From: Rugamonas fusca
GTDB lineage: Bacteria > Pseudomonadota > Gammaproteobacteria > Burkholderiales > Burkholderiaceae_D
Assembly: GCF_014042365.1 (NCBI RefSeq)
Contig: NZ_JACEZS010000014.1
Coordinates: 1-64,000 of the forward strand
DNA: 64,000 bases
Reading direction: 5' to 3'
This document shows, piece by piece, positions 33,855-43,573 of the stretch. How positions within the stretch are numbered: the first letter of the stretch is position 1; every line of letters begins with the position of its first letter. Made by a program: the position numbers and the translations under genes. The notes under the pieces were generated by a model. It did no database searches. It was not told the DNA's origin and was given only the letters and a program-made list of their open reading frames with translations.

Positions 33855-35519
33855 TTACAGGTTGGCGACGGCCAGGCGGCGGGTATCTTCGGCGATGACG
33901 CGCATGGGGATGCCGCGCGCCTGCAGTTTCGGATAGTCCTCGACGTCGATGATGGCGATGTCCTTCACACCGGCCTTGGCGTCCTGCTGCCAGATGGCGA
34001 TCCAGGCGTCCACCGTGGGGATGGACAGTTCCGGCTGCTGTTGCAGGCCGAAGGTGAATTCATCCCAGTAGTTGACCAGCGTGACGGTGCGGCCCAGGTA
34101 GAACGTCATCGACTGTTCGTAGGTGGAGACGGAATAGATCTTGGTGTCCGGCTTCAGTTCGGCCTGGATGCGGTGGGTCAGCGCCTTGCCGGCCCGCAGC
34201 TTGCCATACGGCTCGAAGCCGGCCAGCACCATCTGGGTGGCCAGGAAGCCGGCGATGGCCAGCGTCAGCACGCTGGCGTCGCGGCGCAGGTGGCGCGCAT
34301 GGAGCAGGGCCAGCGCGCCGCCGGCCGCGGCGACGATGGCGGCCGCCAGCACCCACGGCTGGTAGGCTTCCAGCATCTTCACTTCGGCCGGGCTGTAGAC
34401 CTTGATGTGGGCGATCTGCGGCACGGCGGCGATGCCGGCCACGCCGACGATCAGCAGCAGCACGGCGGCGAACACGCGGTTGGGGCGCGAGGCGTTTTCC
34501 AGGTAGACGGCGATCAACAGGGCCAGCGCCGGGAAGATGGGCAGGATGTAGCCGGGCAGCTTGGAGCTGGAATAGCTGAAGAAGAAGAAAATGAACCCGG
34601 CCCAGATAAGCAGCATCAGGCGCGGCTGGAAGCTGGCCAGCGGTTGGCGGCGCAGCGCGCCCAGCAGGCTTTGCGGCAGCACGCCCAGCCACGGCATGAT
34701 GCCGGGAATGAGCATGACGAAGAAGTAGTACCACGGGCCTTCGCGGTGGTGGGTCTTGAGCAGGAAGCGCTCGACGTGTTCGTGGATGAAGAAGAAGTGC
34801 GGCTGTTCCGGGTTTTTCAGCGCCACCAGCACGAACCATGGCGTGGCCACGGCGAAGAACAGCAGCAAGCCCTTGCCCAGGTGCAGCCGGGTCCAGATGC
34901 CCCAGTCGCGCGCGGCCACCGTGTACAGCACCAGCACGGCGCCGGGCAGCACCAGGCCGATCAAGCCCTTGGCCAGCACGGCCAGCGCCATGCCGGTCCA
35001 GCATACGAGCATCCAGTTGCGCCGCTGCGCGGCCATGGCGCCGTCGCGCTGGGCCAGCAGCAGGGCGCACAGGGCGATGGTCATCATGCCCGACAAGCTC
35101 ATGTCGAGCGAGTCGATCTGGCCCGAGGCCACCCAGAACAGGCTGGCGCCCAGCGCCAGCGCGGCGTAAAAGCCGGCGCGCGCGCCGAACACCTTGTGGC
35201 CCGTGTAGCCGGTCAGCAGCACGCCGCCCAGGCCGCACAGGCCCGTCCACAGGCGCGCCTGCCATTCGCCCAGGCCGAACACGGCGAACGAAAGCGCGTT
35301 CATCCACGTTTGCAGGGGGGGCTTTTCAAAGTACTTGATGCCGTTCAGGCGGGTGGTGATCCAGTCGCCCGTGGCGAGCATTTCGCGCGCCATTTCCGCG
35401 TAGCGGCCCTCGTCGGGCGGCACCAGCGTGCGCCAGCCCAGCACGTACAGCCAGACCAGGGTGAAGACGATCGCGAGCGACCACAGCAGCTTTTTGGAGT
35501 TGTACAGGTCGTTGTTCAT
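33855..35519 (-). CDS. arnT: ArnT-like lipid A L-Ara4N transferase
   Basis: The 554-aa GT-C/GT83 protein has about 12 helices. The first periplasmic loop carries WRTLVPPDEGRYAEMAREML with the acidic DE motif, plus GDWITTRLNGIKYFEKPPL, both typical of ArnT. It moves L-Ara4N from undecaprenyl phosphate to lipid A on the periplasmic side, lowering negative charge and giving polymyxin resistance. Its ATG overlaps the stop of the upstream Mth938-like gene by 1 nt (TGATG). Confidence 0.9.
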   Translation of the reverse strand: MNNDLYNSKKLLWSLAIVFTLVWLYVLGWRTLVPPDEGRYAEMAREMLATGDWITTRLNGIKYFEKPPLQTWMNALSFAVFGLGEWQARLWTGLCGLGGVLLTGYTGHKVFGARAGFYAALALGASLFWVASGQIDSLDMSLSGMMTIALCALLLAQRDGAMAAQRRNWMLVCWTGMALAVLAKGLIGLVLPGAVLVLYTVAARDWGIWTRLHLGKGLLLFFAVATPWFVLVALKNPEQPHFFFIHEHVERFLLKTHHREGPWYYFFVMLIPGIMPWLGVLPQSLLGALRRQPLASFQPRLMLLIWAGFIFFFFSYSSSKLPGYILPIFPALALLIAVYLENASRPNRVFAAVLLLIVGVAGIAAVPQIAHIKVYSPAEVKMLEAYQPWVLAAAIVAAAGGALALLHARHLRRDASVLTLAIAGFLATQMVLAGFEPYGKLRAGKALTHRIQAELKPDTKIYSVSTYEQSMTFYLGRTVTLVNYWDEFTFGLQQQPELSIPTVDAWIAIWQQDAKAGVKDIAIIDVEDYPKLQARGIPMRVIAEDTRRLAVANL

Positions 35520-35917
35520 CAGGCCGGCTCACCCGCACCCAGGGTTGCCCCCATCACCAGGGCCAGCGTGACCTTGCGGCCTTCGCCCATCAAAATGTTG
35601 TAAGTCCGGCAAGCGGCCTGGTTGTCCATGCATTCCACGCCGATGCGGCGCATGGTCAGCGCGGCCGTCAGCCTGGGGTGGATGAAGCGCTGGCGCGCGC
35701 CCGTGCCGAGGATCACGACGTCGGGCGCCAGGTCCAGGATGGCGGTGAAATGGGCTTCCGTCAGTGCCTCGAAGGTGGCCGCGCCCCAGGCTTGCGGCGC
35801 CGTCTCGGGCAGCACGAGCAGGCTGTAGTTGTAGCGCTGGGCGTTGATTTCGACCCCGGTGTCATCGTAGCCGGTGACGGTCTGGTATTGTTGGGTGCTG
35901 CTGGGATGGAGCTTCAT
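35519..35917 (-). CDS. Mth938-like (DUF498) protein at the head of the arn operon
   Basis: This 132-aa soluble protein matches the Mth938/NDUFAF3 fold: GYDDTGVEINAQRYNYSLLV, VILGTGARQRFIHP and MDNQAACRTYNILMGEGRKV. Function in bacteria is not known. It overlaps arnT by 1 nt (TGATG). It is probably a passenger gene that supplies the operon promoter rather than an arn enzyme. Confidence 0.85.
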   Translation of the reverse strand: MKLHPSSTQQYQTVTGYDDTGVEINAQRYNYSLLVLPETAPQAWGAATFEALTEAHFTAILDLAPDVVILGTGARQRFIHPRLTAALTMRRIGVECMDNQAACRTYNILMGEGRKVTLALVMGATLGAGEPA

Positions 35918-36115
35918 ATAGGGTTTCAGGCGCGGTCTTGCGGTCTAGGGTCGGCAAAAGAAGCGTCATTGTAGCGTTTTTCCCGGACTTGCCCGCCGCA
36001 AAGGTTGATTAAATGGGAGGCTTTCGGCAGAATGGGTCTTTTCGCATTGCAGCATGGGCCAGGGCCGGATTTTGGCAGGCCGCGTCGTTTTGCCTCACCA
36101 ACACAGGATTTTATT

Positions 36116-37348
36116 TTGCGACCGATTCATAAATCGAACAAACTTGCGGAAGTGTGCTACGAGATCCGCGGGCCCGTGCCGGAAAAAGCCCGGCAAATGG
36201 AGGAGGAAGGCCACAAGATCACGAAGTTGAATATTGGCAACTTGGCCGTGTTCGGCTTCGATCCGCCCGACGAGATCGTGCACGACATGATGGTCAACCT
36301 GCCCAACGCGGCCGGCTACACCGATTCCAAGGGCATGTTCGCGCCGCGCAAGGCGGTCATGCATTACACGCAAGGCAAGAACATCCGCGGCGTCACCATC
36401 GACGACATTTACCTGGGCAATGGCGCCTCCGAGCTGATCGTGATGGCCATGAACGCGCTGCTCAACACGGGCGACGAAGTGCTGGTGCCGGCGCCCGACT
36501 ATCCGCTGTGGACGGCCGCCGTCAGCCTGTCCGGCGGCACGCCCGTGCACTACATCTGCGACGAGCAGCAGGACTGGTACCCGGACCTGGCGGATATTCG
36601 CAGCAAGATCACGTCCAACACGCGCGCCATCGTCATCATCAACCCCAACAACCCGACGGGCGCGCTGTACCCGGTCGAGCTGCTGCGCGAGATCATCGAG
36701 ATCGCGCGCCAGAACCAGCTGATCGTCTACGCCGACGAGATCTACGACAAGGTGCTGTACGACGAAGCCCAGCACGTGTCGATCGCCTCGCTGGCCGACG
36801 ACGTGCTGTGCGTGACCTTCAACGGCCTGTCGAAGAATTACCGCTCGTGCGGCTACCGTTCCGGCTGGATGGTGGTGTCGGGCGAGAAAAGCCATGCCAA
36901 AGATTACATCGAGGGCCTCAACATGCTGGCCTCGATGCGTTTGTGCGCGAACGCGCCGGGCCAGTTTGCGATCCAGACTGCGCTGGGCGGCTACCAGAGC
37001 ATCAAGGACCTGGTGGGGCCGGGCGGACGCCTGTTGAAGCAACGCGACCTCGCTTACCAGCTGCTGACGGACATCCCCGGCATCACCTGCGTCAAGCCGA
37101 AAGCGGCGCTCTACATGTTCCCGCGCCTCGATCCGAAGATCTACCCGATCGTGGACGACCAGCAATTCGCCTACGAACTGCTGGCCGAAACCAAGGTGCT
37201 GATCGTCCAGGGCAGTGGCTTCAACTGGATCAACCATGACCACTTCCGTGTCGTGTTCCTGCCCAACACGGACGACATGACGGAAGCGTTCGGCCGCATC
37301 GCGCGCTTCATGGAAGGTTACCGCAAGCGCCACAGCCTGGGCTATTGA
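36116..37348 (+). CDS. alaA: AlaA-type alanine aminotransferase, TTG start
   Basis: The likely start is TTG at 36116, AGGA seven bases upstream, giving RPIHKSNKLAEVCYEIRGPV as the N-terminus, collinear with E. coli AlaA. The 410-aa PLP fold-type I enzyme shows VIINPNNPTGALYPVELLRE, YADEIYDKVLYD and the lysine motif TFNGLSKNYRSCGYRSGWMV. It interconverts pyruvate and glutamate with alanine and 2-oxoglutarate. A frame start at 36005 (also TTG) adds 37 residues not expected in the family. It runs into hom with a 72-nt gap. Confidence 0.9.
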   Translation: MRPIHKSNKLAEVCYEIRGPVPEKARQMEEEGHKITKLNIGNLAVFGFDPPDEIVHDMMVNLPNAAGYTDSKGMFAPRKAVMHYTQGKNIRGVTIDDIYLGNGASELIVMAMNALLNTGDEVLVPAPDYPLWTAAVSLSGGTPVHYICDEQQDWYPDLADIRSKITSNTRAIVIINPNNPTGALYPVELLREIIEIARQNQLIVYADEIYDKVLYDEAQHVSIASLADDVLCVTFNGLSKNYRSCGYRSGWMVVSGEKSHAKDYIEGLNMLASMRLCANAPGQFAIQTALGGYQSIKDLVGPGGRLLKQRDLAYQLLTDIPGITCVKPKAALYMFPRLDPKIYPIVDDQQFAYELLAETKVLIVQGSGFNWINHDHFRVVFLPNTDDMTEAFGRIARFMEGYRKRHSLGY

Positions 37349-37420
37349 GCCGTTTCCGCCCTTTATTCACCGGGCGCCGCCGCGGCGGCGTTCGATATCA
37401 CCGTAATGAAACGAGTTGTT

Positions 37421-38743
37421 ATGAATCCCATCAAAGTAGGTCTGCTAGGCATCGGCAACGTTGGTGCCGGTACGTTCAACGTGTTGCGCCGCAACCAGGA
37501 AGAAATCCGCCGCCGCGCCGGCCGCGGTATTGAGGTGGTGGCCGTCTCGGCCCGCAACCTGGAACGGGCCAAGGAGCGCACCGGCGGCCAGGTGAAAGTG
37601 GTGGCCGATCCATTCGACATCGTCAACGATCCCGAGATCGATATCGTCGTCGAGCTGATCGGCGGCTACGACACGGCCAAGGCCCTGGTGCTGCAGGCGA
37701 TCGCCAACGGCAAGCACGTGGTGACGGCCAACAAGGCGCTGCTGGCCGTGCATGGCAACGAGATCTTCGCCGCCGCCCAGGACAAGGGCGTGATGGTGGC
37801 GTTCGAGGCGGCCGTAGCCGGCGGCATCCCCATCATCAAGGCGCTGCGCGAAGGCTTGACGGCCAACCGCATCGAATGGCTGGCCGGCATCATCAACGGC
37901 ACCACCAACTTCATCCTGTCCGAGATGCGCGACAAGGGCCTGGACTTCGCCACCGTGCTCAAGCAGGCGCAGGAACTCGGTTACGCGGAAGCCGACCCCA
38001 CCTTCGACATCGAAGGCGTGGACGCGGCGCACAAGGCCACCATTTTGGCCGCGATCGCGTTCGGCATTCCGGTGCAGTTCGACAAGGCGTACGTGGAAGG
38101 CATCTCCAAGCTCAACGCCGTGGACATCCGCTACGCCGAGCAACTGGGCTACCGCATCAAGCTGCTGGGCATCGCCAAGCGCGCCAAGGTCAATGGTACG
38201 GAAGGGGTGGAACTGCGCGTGCATCCGACCCTGATCCCGGCCAAGCGCCTGATCGCCAACGTGGAAGGGGCCATGAACGCCGTGCTGGTGCAGGGCGACG
38301 CCGTGGGCGCCACGCTGTACTACGGCAAGGGCGCCGGCGCCGAGCCGACCGCCTCGGCCGTGATCGCCGACCTGGTCGACATCACCCGCCTGGCCACGGC
38401 CGATCCCGAGCACCGCGTGCCGCACCTGGCGTTCCAGCCCAACGAGATGACCGACATCGAGATCCTGCCGATGTCGGAAGTGACGACCAGCTACTACCTG
38501 CGCATGAACGTGGCCGACCAGCCCGGCGTGCTGGCCGACCTGACCCGCATCCTGGCCGACGCCACCATCTCGATCGACGCCATGCTGCAGAAGGAGCCGG
38601 CCGAAGGCGAGATCCGCACCGACATCATCTTCCTGACCCACCAGACCCAGGAAAAGAACGTGGAAGCGGCCATCGCCAAGATGGAAGGCCTGGCCAGCGT
38701 GTTCGGCACGGTGACCAAGATCCGCCTGGAAAACCTGAGCTAA
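37421..38743 (+). CDS. hom: Homoserine dehydrogenase
   Basis: This 440-aa enzyme starts at MNPIKVGLLGIGNVG; an ATG five codons upstream is the alternative. The NAD(P) site is GIGNVGAGTF, the catalytic region includes VVTANKALLAVHG and GIINGTTNFILSEM, and the C-terminus is an ACT domain (about 355-435) with YYLRMNVADQPGVLADLTRI, expected to bind threonine. It makes homoserine from aspartate semialdehyde for threonine and methionine. The alaA-hom order is common in betaproteobacteria. Confidence 0.95.
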   Translation: MNPIKVGLLGIGNVGAGTFNVLRRNQEEIRRRAGRGIEVVAVSARNLERAKERTGGQVKVVADPFDIVNDPEIDIVVELIGGYDTAKALVLQAIANGKHVVTANKALLAVHGNEIFAAAQDKGVMVAFEAAVAGGIPIIKALREGLTANRIEWLAGIINGTTNFILSEMRDKGLDFATVLKQAQELGYAEADPTFDIEGVDAAHKATILAAIAFGIPVQFDKAYVEGISKLNAVDIRYAEQLGYRIKLLGIAKRAKVNGTEGVELRVHPTLIPAKRLIANVEGAMNAVLVQGDAVGATLYYGKGAGAEPTASAVIADLVDITRLATADPEHRVPHLAFQPNEMTDIEILPMSEVTTSYYLRMNVADQPGVLADLTRILADATISIDAMLQKEPAEGEIRTDIIFLTHQTQEKNVEAAIAKMEGLASVFGTVTKIRLENLS

Positions 38744-38771
38744 GCGCCCGGCCCGCATCCGCGGCGACGAG

Positions 38772-38806
38772 GCCAGCCCCCGGCAACGGGTGCTGGCTTT
38801 TTTTTG
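38772..38806 (+). terminator. Intrinsic terminator of hom
   Basis: GCCAGC (38772-38777) pairs with GCTGGC (38792-38797) around a CCCCGG-CAA-CGGGT region, followed by eight T. It lies 28 nt after the hom stop. Confidence 0.9.
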
Positions 38807-39239
38807 GTTCTTCACGGATTACCGGGAAAGCCTGCCTTGATCGTCCGGAAGCAGCAGGCCCGGTCCCGGCCGCCGCAGGCCATCGGCTGCGTCATGTTGA
38901 TGCGCTCATTCCTTTTTTTTTCGCAGTAAAACCACAGCATGACGGGAGAGCGCACGCGGCAGTGGCGCAACGGGGTTCATGGCGTTACAGTGATAGCGAG
39001 TATTGCCATCCGGCTATCCTGGATGGCCTACGTTATGGGCGGCCAAGCGCAGGCTGGTGCGGGCGCCCGGATCGCGGGACGGCGCACGGTTCCCGCTGCA
39101 TCCAGATTGTTGCAAAATAGAATGAAAATAGAGTACGCTGAATGCAGCATGGCCGGCGTATTGCCTGCGCACGGCCAGCGAAGTGCCGCAGTCATGAGGC
39201 GCGCCGTCAGAGCGCCAATTCACATTCCGGGGAGAACAT
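38807..39239. other. 433-base intergenic region before the chemoreceptor gene
   Basis: No convincing gene. A 102-codon frame at 38939 lacks a ribosome site and family resemblance. A CCATCC/GGATGG inverted repeat is at 39006-39011 and 39021-39026. The AT-rich patch at about 39108-39137 is the likeliest promoter zone for the chemoreceptor, with no clear consensus. Confidence 0.5.
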
Positions 39240-41120
39240 ATGTCTGAATTCTTACGCCGCCTGTCGATCCAGCAAAAGCTGATGTCGAGCATGGCCCTTT
39301 GCCTGTTGTTGTTCCTGGTGCTGTCGGCCACGCTCAGCGTGGTCATGACGGGCAACACCATCCAACAACGCGTGGTGGGGCAGGAACTGCCGGCTGTGGT
39401 GGGCGAGATCCGCAACGATATCCAGCGCCAGATCGGCGCGCCGGTGGCGTCCGCGCTGGCCCTCAGCGCCAACACCTTCCTGCTGGAGTGGGAAAAGGCC
39501 GGGCTGCCCGAGAGCGGCGACGCGGCCTGGAAGGCCTATGCGCAAAGCGTGAAGAAAGTGAGCAAGGCGGCGTCCGTGTCCTGGGTCTCGGCCGCCACCG
39601 GCAAGTATTATGACGAGACCGGCTATCGTCGCATGGTCGACAAGAACGCGCCATCGGACCAGTGGTTCTTCGGCTTTCTCGCCAGCGGCAAGCCCTACAC
39701 GCTGAACCTGGACAAGGAGCAGGGCAGCACCACCTATAACGTGTTCATCAACACCCGCTTCGACGCCGGCGATGGCAAGATCGGCATCGGCAGCCTGGGG
39801 CTGTCGGTGGACAAGCTGGCCGAGACCATCCGCAACTACAAGATCGGCAACTCCGGCTTTGTCTACCTGGTGCGCCCCAACGGCATGCTGCTGGTGCACC
39901 GCGATCCGCAACTGGCCGACAGCAAGCACTTCATGAAGGATTTGCCCGGCTTTAGCGAGGACCTGAGCGGCAAGCTGCTGGGCGGCCAGCAATTTGCCAC
40001 GGTCAATTACAGCGCGCCGGACGGCAAGCGCATCGTCGCCTCGTCGTTTGTGCCGGAACTGAATATGTACGTGATCGCGGAAGTGCCCGAGCAAGAAGTG
40101 CTGGGCCAGGTGACCCGTTCCGTGCTGCTGGCTGCGCTGCTGGGCGGGCTGGTGGGCGGCGGTATCGGCCTGTTCATCATCTACCTGGTGAGCCGCGCCA
40201 TGGCCGCGCCCGTGGCGCGCGCCGCCCAGATGCTGGGCCAGATCGCCGACGGCAATGGCGACCTGTCGCGCCGCATGACGGTGGAATCGGGCGACGAGAT
40301 CGGCATGCTGGCTGACGCCTTCAACCGCTTCGTGTCCTCGCTCAACCGCACCATACGCGAGGTGCGCAACAGCACGGAGACCATCGCCCACGCATCGCGG
40401 GAGATCGCCAGCGGCAACCTCGACCTGTCGTCGCGCACGGAAGGGCAGGCCTCCAGCCTGGAGCAGACGGCGTCCGCCATGGAGGAGCTGACGGCCACCG
40501 TGACCCAGAATGCCGACAGCGCACGCCATGCCAACGAGCTGGTGCAGTCCGCGTCCGGCTACGCCACCCAGGGCGGCGCCGTGGTGGGACGGGTGGTCGA
40601 GACGATGGCCTCGATCAAGGACAGTTCGCGCAAGATCGTCGACATCATCGGCGTGATCGACGGCATCGCGTTCCAGACCAACATCCTGGCCCTGAACGCG
40701 GCCGTGGAAGCGGCCCGCGCCGGCGAGCAGGGCCGCGGCTTCGCCGTGGTGGCGTCGGAAGTGCGCAACCTGGCCCAGCGCAGCGCGGCGGCGGCCAAGG
40801 AGATCAAGGAACTGATCGGCGATTCGGTCGTCAAGGTCGACGCCGGGGGCTCGCTGGTGGACGAGGCGGGCGCCACGATGGCCAAGATCGTCGCCTCGGT
40901 CGAGCAGGTGACCAGCATCATGGGCGAGATCGTGGCGGCCAGCCACGAGCAGAGCGATGGCATCGCCCAGGTCAACCTGGCCGTGACGGAGATCGACAGC
41001 ACCACCCAGCAGAACGCGGCGCTGGTGGAACAGGCGGCGGCCGCTGCCGCCTCGCTGCAGGAACAGGCGGCCAACCTGGCGGCCGTGGTCAGCGTGTTCA
41101 AGCTCGACGAGCGGGGGTGA
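39240..41120 (+). CDS. Methyl-accepting chemotaxis protein with periplasmic Cache-like sensor
   Basis: ATG with GGGGAG ribosome site. The 626-aa protein has a first membrane helix (about 15-36), a periplasmic domain of about 250 residues resembling a double Cache sensor ([38 protein letters not shown]), a second helix (about 289-312), HAMP (about 318-370) and an MCP signalling domain with hairpin tip [20 protein letters not shown]. The chain ends [11 protein letters not shown] without a CheR-tether pentapeptide. It passes small-molecule signals to CheA/CheW. Ligand unknown. Confidence 0.93.
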   Translation: MSEFLRRLSIQQKLMSSMALCLLLFLVLSATLSVVMTGNTIQQRVVGQELPAVVGEIRNDIQRQIGAPVASALALSANTFLLEWEKAGLPESGDAAWKAYAQSVKKVSKAASVSWVSAATGKYYDETGYRRMVDKNAPSDQWFFGFLASGKPYTLNLDKEQGSTTYNVFINTRFDAGDGKIGIGSLGLSVDKLAETIRNYKIGNSGFVYLVRPNGMLLVHRDPQLADSKHFMKDLPGFSEDLSGKLLGGQQFATVNYSAPDGKRIVASSFVPELNMYVIAEVPEQEVLGQVTRSVLLAALLGGLVGGGIGLFIIYLVSRAMAAPVARAAQMLGQIADGNGDLSRRMTVESGDEIGMLADAFNRFVSSLNRTIREVRNSTETIAHASREIASGNLDLSSRTEGQASSLEQTASAMEELTATVTQNADSARHANELVQSASGYATQGGAVVGRVVETMASIKDSSRKIVDIIGVIDGIAFQTNILALNAAVEAARAGEQGRGFAVVASEVRNLAQRSAAAAKEIKELIGDSVVKVDAGGSLVDEAGATMAKIVASVEQVTSIMGEIVAASHEQSDGIAQVNLAVTEIDSTTQQNAALVEQAAAAAASLQEQAANLAAVVSVFKLDERG

Positions 41121-41152
41121 TGGCGGCGTTGGCGGCGTCAGCGTGATTGGTT

Positions 41153-42646
41153 TTACTGCGCCTGGAACGCCACCCGCACCAGTAACCCTTGCGGCCCGAC
41201 CGCATCGGCCAGCGTGACGGTGGCGCCGTGCAGGGCGGCGATGTCGCGCACGATGGCCAGTCCCAGGCCGGCGCCGCCCGGGTTGCGCTCCAGCGTGGCG
41301 CTGGCCCGGTAGAACGGCGCGAACACTTTTTCCCGTTCGGCGGCCGCGATGCCGGGGCCGCTGTCCTCCACTTCCAGCGTGGCGCCGCGTGCATCCTCGC
41401 GCACCCGCAGCACCACCGTGCCACCGGGCGGCGTATAGCGCAGCGCGTTGTCCACCAGGTTGGCGATCATTTCGTGCAGCAGCAGCGCCTGGCCATGTAC
41501 CACGGCCGGCTGATCCCCTTCCAGCGACAGGTCGATCTGCTTGGTGACGGCCGCAATCGCCAGTTCCAGTCCCACCTGGCGCGCCACGTCGCGCAGCGAA
41601 ACCGGCGCCAGCGCCGCATGGTCGCCGCCCTGGCCGCCGTGTTCGATGCGCGCCAGCGTCAGCAGCCGGTTGGCCAGGTTGACGGTGGAATCGGTGGTGG
41701 CGGCGATGCTGTGCACGATGTCGCGCAGGGCCGATTTCATCTGTTCGGGATCGGCCTGGGCGCGCTCGCATTCGCGTAGCGCCAGTTCGGCCTGGGTTTT
41801 GAGCACCGTCAGCGGCGTGCGCAACTGGTGCGAGGCGTCGGCGATGAAGCGGCGCTGGCTGGCGATCAGGCTTTGCAGCCGCGCCATCGAGGTGTTCATG
41901 GCCGCCACCAGCGGCCGTACTTCCTTGTGCACCAGCGCCGGGTCCACGTCCGACAGGTCGTTCAGGCTGCGCGTTTCCACTTCCAGTTTCAAGCGCATCA
42001 GCGGCTGCAGCACGAGGCGCACGGCGAACCACACCAGCAGCGCCAGCGCCAGCAACAGGGCGGCTTGCCACAGCAGTGTGTCGAACAGGATCTGGTTCGA
42101 CAGGCCGCGCCGCGCGTCCAGCGTCTCGCCCACCTGGATCAGGGCGATGCCGCGCATGGAGTCGTCATACACGGGCTGCAGCAGGGCGGCGATGCGCAGC
42201 GGCTGGCCGTTGTAGTTGGCGTGGTAGAAGCGCACCAGCGCCGGGTAGGCTTGCGAGCGCGGGACGTTGGCCGGCACCGGCGGCAAGTCGTCGTAGCCGG
42301 ACACGGTCTCGCCGTGGATGCCGGTCACCTTGTAGTAGATGCGGCCCAGCGTGTCCGTCTCGAAGCTGTCGAGCGCCACGTAGGGCACGTCGGCCACCAC
42401 CTTGCCGTTGACCACGGACACCCGTTCGGCCAGCGCCCGCGTGGAGGCCAGCAGCGAGCGGTCGTAAGCCATGTCGGCCGCGTCGAGCGCGTTGCGGTAG
42501 ACGAAGAAGGCGTTCACGATGACCAGCACGATCAGCGGCACCAGCAGCCAGCGCAGCAGCTGGCCGCGCAGGCTGCCCAGCGGGGCGCCCGGACCGGGCC
42601 TGCGCAGGTGGGCGCTGGCCGCCAGGCGGGACGGGCGCGCCGCCAT
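41153..42646 (-). CDS. tctE: TctE/QseC-like sensor histidine kinase
   Basis: This 497-aa protein has two membrane helices (about 30-50 and 190-215) flanking a roughly 140-residue periplasmic domain, then HAMP-like linker, HisKA box FIADASHQLRTPLTVLKTQ, N box NLVDNALRYTPPGGTVV and G box GAGLGLAIVRDIAALHGA. TctE kinases sense tricarboxylates and act with TctD. It directly follows the regulator gene, whose TAG abuts the kinase ATG. The nearby Bug-type binding protein supports the naming. Confidence 0.87.
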   Translation of the reverse strand: MAARPSRLAASAHLRRPGPGAPLGSLRGQLLRWLLVPLIVLVIVNAFFVYRNALDAADMAYDRSLLASTRALAERVSVVNGKVVADVPYVALDSFETDTLGRIYYKVTGIHGETVSGYDDLPPVPANVPRSQAYPALVRFYHANYNGQPLRIAALLQPVYDDSMRGIALIQVGETLDARRGLSNQILFDTLLWQAALLLALALLVWFAVRLVLQPLMRLKLEVETRSLNDLSDVDPALVHKEVRPLVAAMNTSMARLQSLIASQRRFIADASHQLRTPLTVLKTQAELALRECERAQADPEQMKSALRDIVHSIAATTDSTVNLANRLLTLARIEHGGQGGDHAALAPVSLRDVARQVGLELAIAAVTKQIDLSLEGDQPAVVHGQALLLHEMIANLVDNALRYTPPGGTVVLRVREDARGATLEVEDSGPGIAAAEREKVFAPFYRASATLERNPGGAGLGLAIVRDIAALHGATVTLADAVGPQGLLVRVAFQAQ

Positions 42647-43345
42647 CTAGCCGCCGACGGCGCCGCGCGGCTGCAGCAGGTAGCCGATGCCGCGCAGCGT
42701 GGTGATGACGGCGGCGTCGGGCAAGCCGTTGTCGAGCTTCTTGCGCACGCGGTGGATGTACAGTTCGATCGCGTCCAGGTTGGCCTCGTCGTCCAGCGCG
42801 AACACTTCGTCGAACAGCTTTTCCTTGGACACGGCGCGGCCCGACCGCGAGATCAGCGCTTCGAGCACGGCGTGCTCGCGCGGCGTGAGCGCCAGCGCGG
42901 CGCCGCCGTAGCTGAAGCAGCGCGTGACGGTGTCGAAACTGAGGGCGCCGCAGCGGTGCACCAGCGCCTCGTTGCCCACGCTGCGGCGCAGCAGCGCGCG
43001 CACCCGCGCTTCCAGTTCGGCCAGCTCGAACGGCTTGGCCAGGTAATCGTCGGCGCCCAGGTTCAGCCCCTGCACGCGGTCATCGAGGCCGCCGCGGGCC
43101 GTCAGGATCAGCACCGGGGTCTGGCTGCGCGGGGCGGGGCGCGCGCGCAGGCGCTTGAGCACCTCCAGCCCGTCCATGCGCGGCAAGGTCAGGTCCAGGA
43201 TCACCAGCGCATAGTCCTGGGTGTGCAGCAGGGCGTCGGCGTCGGCGCCGTTGTCGGCGCATTCGACCGTCATGTTGGCGTCGCGCAGGGCCTTGGACAG
43301 CCAGCGTGACAGCTCGGTGTGGTCTTCCACTAACAAAATGCGCAT
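42647..43345 (-). CDS. tctD: TctD/OmpR-like response regulator
   Basis: The start is ATG at MRILLVEDHTELSRWLSKAL; a TTG seven codons upstream is less likely. The 232-aa protein has receiver motifs VEDH, phospho-acceptor Asp in VILDLTLPRMDG, and a winged-helix OmpR/PhoB output domain (about 130-230) with LTPREHAVLEALISRSGRAV and ELYIHRVRKKLD. It is divergent from the porin gene, which it plausibly activates. Confidence 0.9.
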   Translation of the reverse strand: MRILLVEDHTELSRWLSKALRDANMTVECADNGADADALLHTQDYALVILDLTLPRMDGLEVLKRLRARPAPRSQTPVLILTARGGLDDRVQGLNLGADDYLAKPFELAELEARVRALLRRSVGNEALVHRCGALSFDTVTRCFSYGGAALALTPREHAVLEALISRSGRAVSKEKLFDEVFALDDEANLDAIELYIHRVRKKLDNGLPDAAVITTLRGIGYLLQPRGAVGG

Positions 43346-43490
43346 AAATCTTGCCAATCCGATCAAAGAAGTTCAGTGTCAGACTGCATGATAGCCCCAG
43401 CGCGCCGTCCGCGCGGCGACGTTGGCGCTTTGTGGTGCACGGGAGACAGGGGCGGCCCAAGCTGCCGGGACTGAAAGGCAAATGAAAGGA

Positions 43491-43536
43491 AGTGAATTTT
43501 ATAGTGGACCCCTGATTTCCGATCAGGTGCTTCACT
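43491..43536 (+). promoter_or_regulatory. Nested inverted repeats in the porin leader
   Basis: Outer arms AGTGAA/TTCACT (43491-43496 and 43531-43536) enclose a perfect CCTGAT-TTCCG-ATCAGG hairpin (43511-43527). A TATAGT at 43500-43505 could be the porin -10. The layout suits an operator for TctD or a leader RNA hairpin; which one cannot be told. Confidence 0.45.
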
Positions 43537-43573
43537 AATAGCGAACTCATAACTACATTTACCGGAGACTCAC

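Noticed and set aside
38939..39247. 102-codon frame before the chemoreceptor gene
   Set aside because: No ribosome site, no recognisable domain, random-looking composition, and it overlaps the chemoreceptor start.
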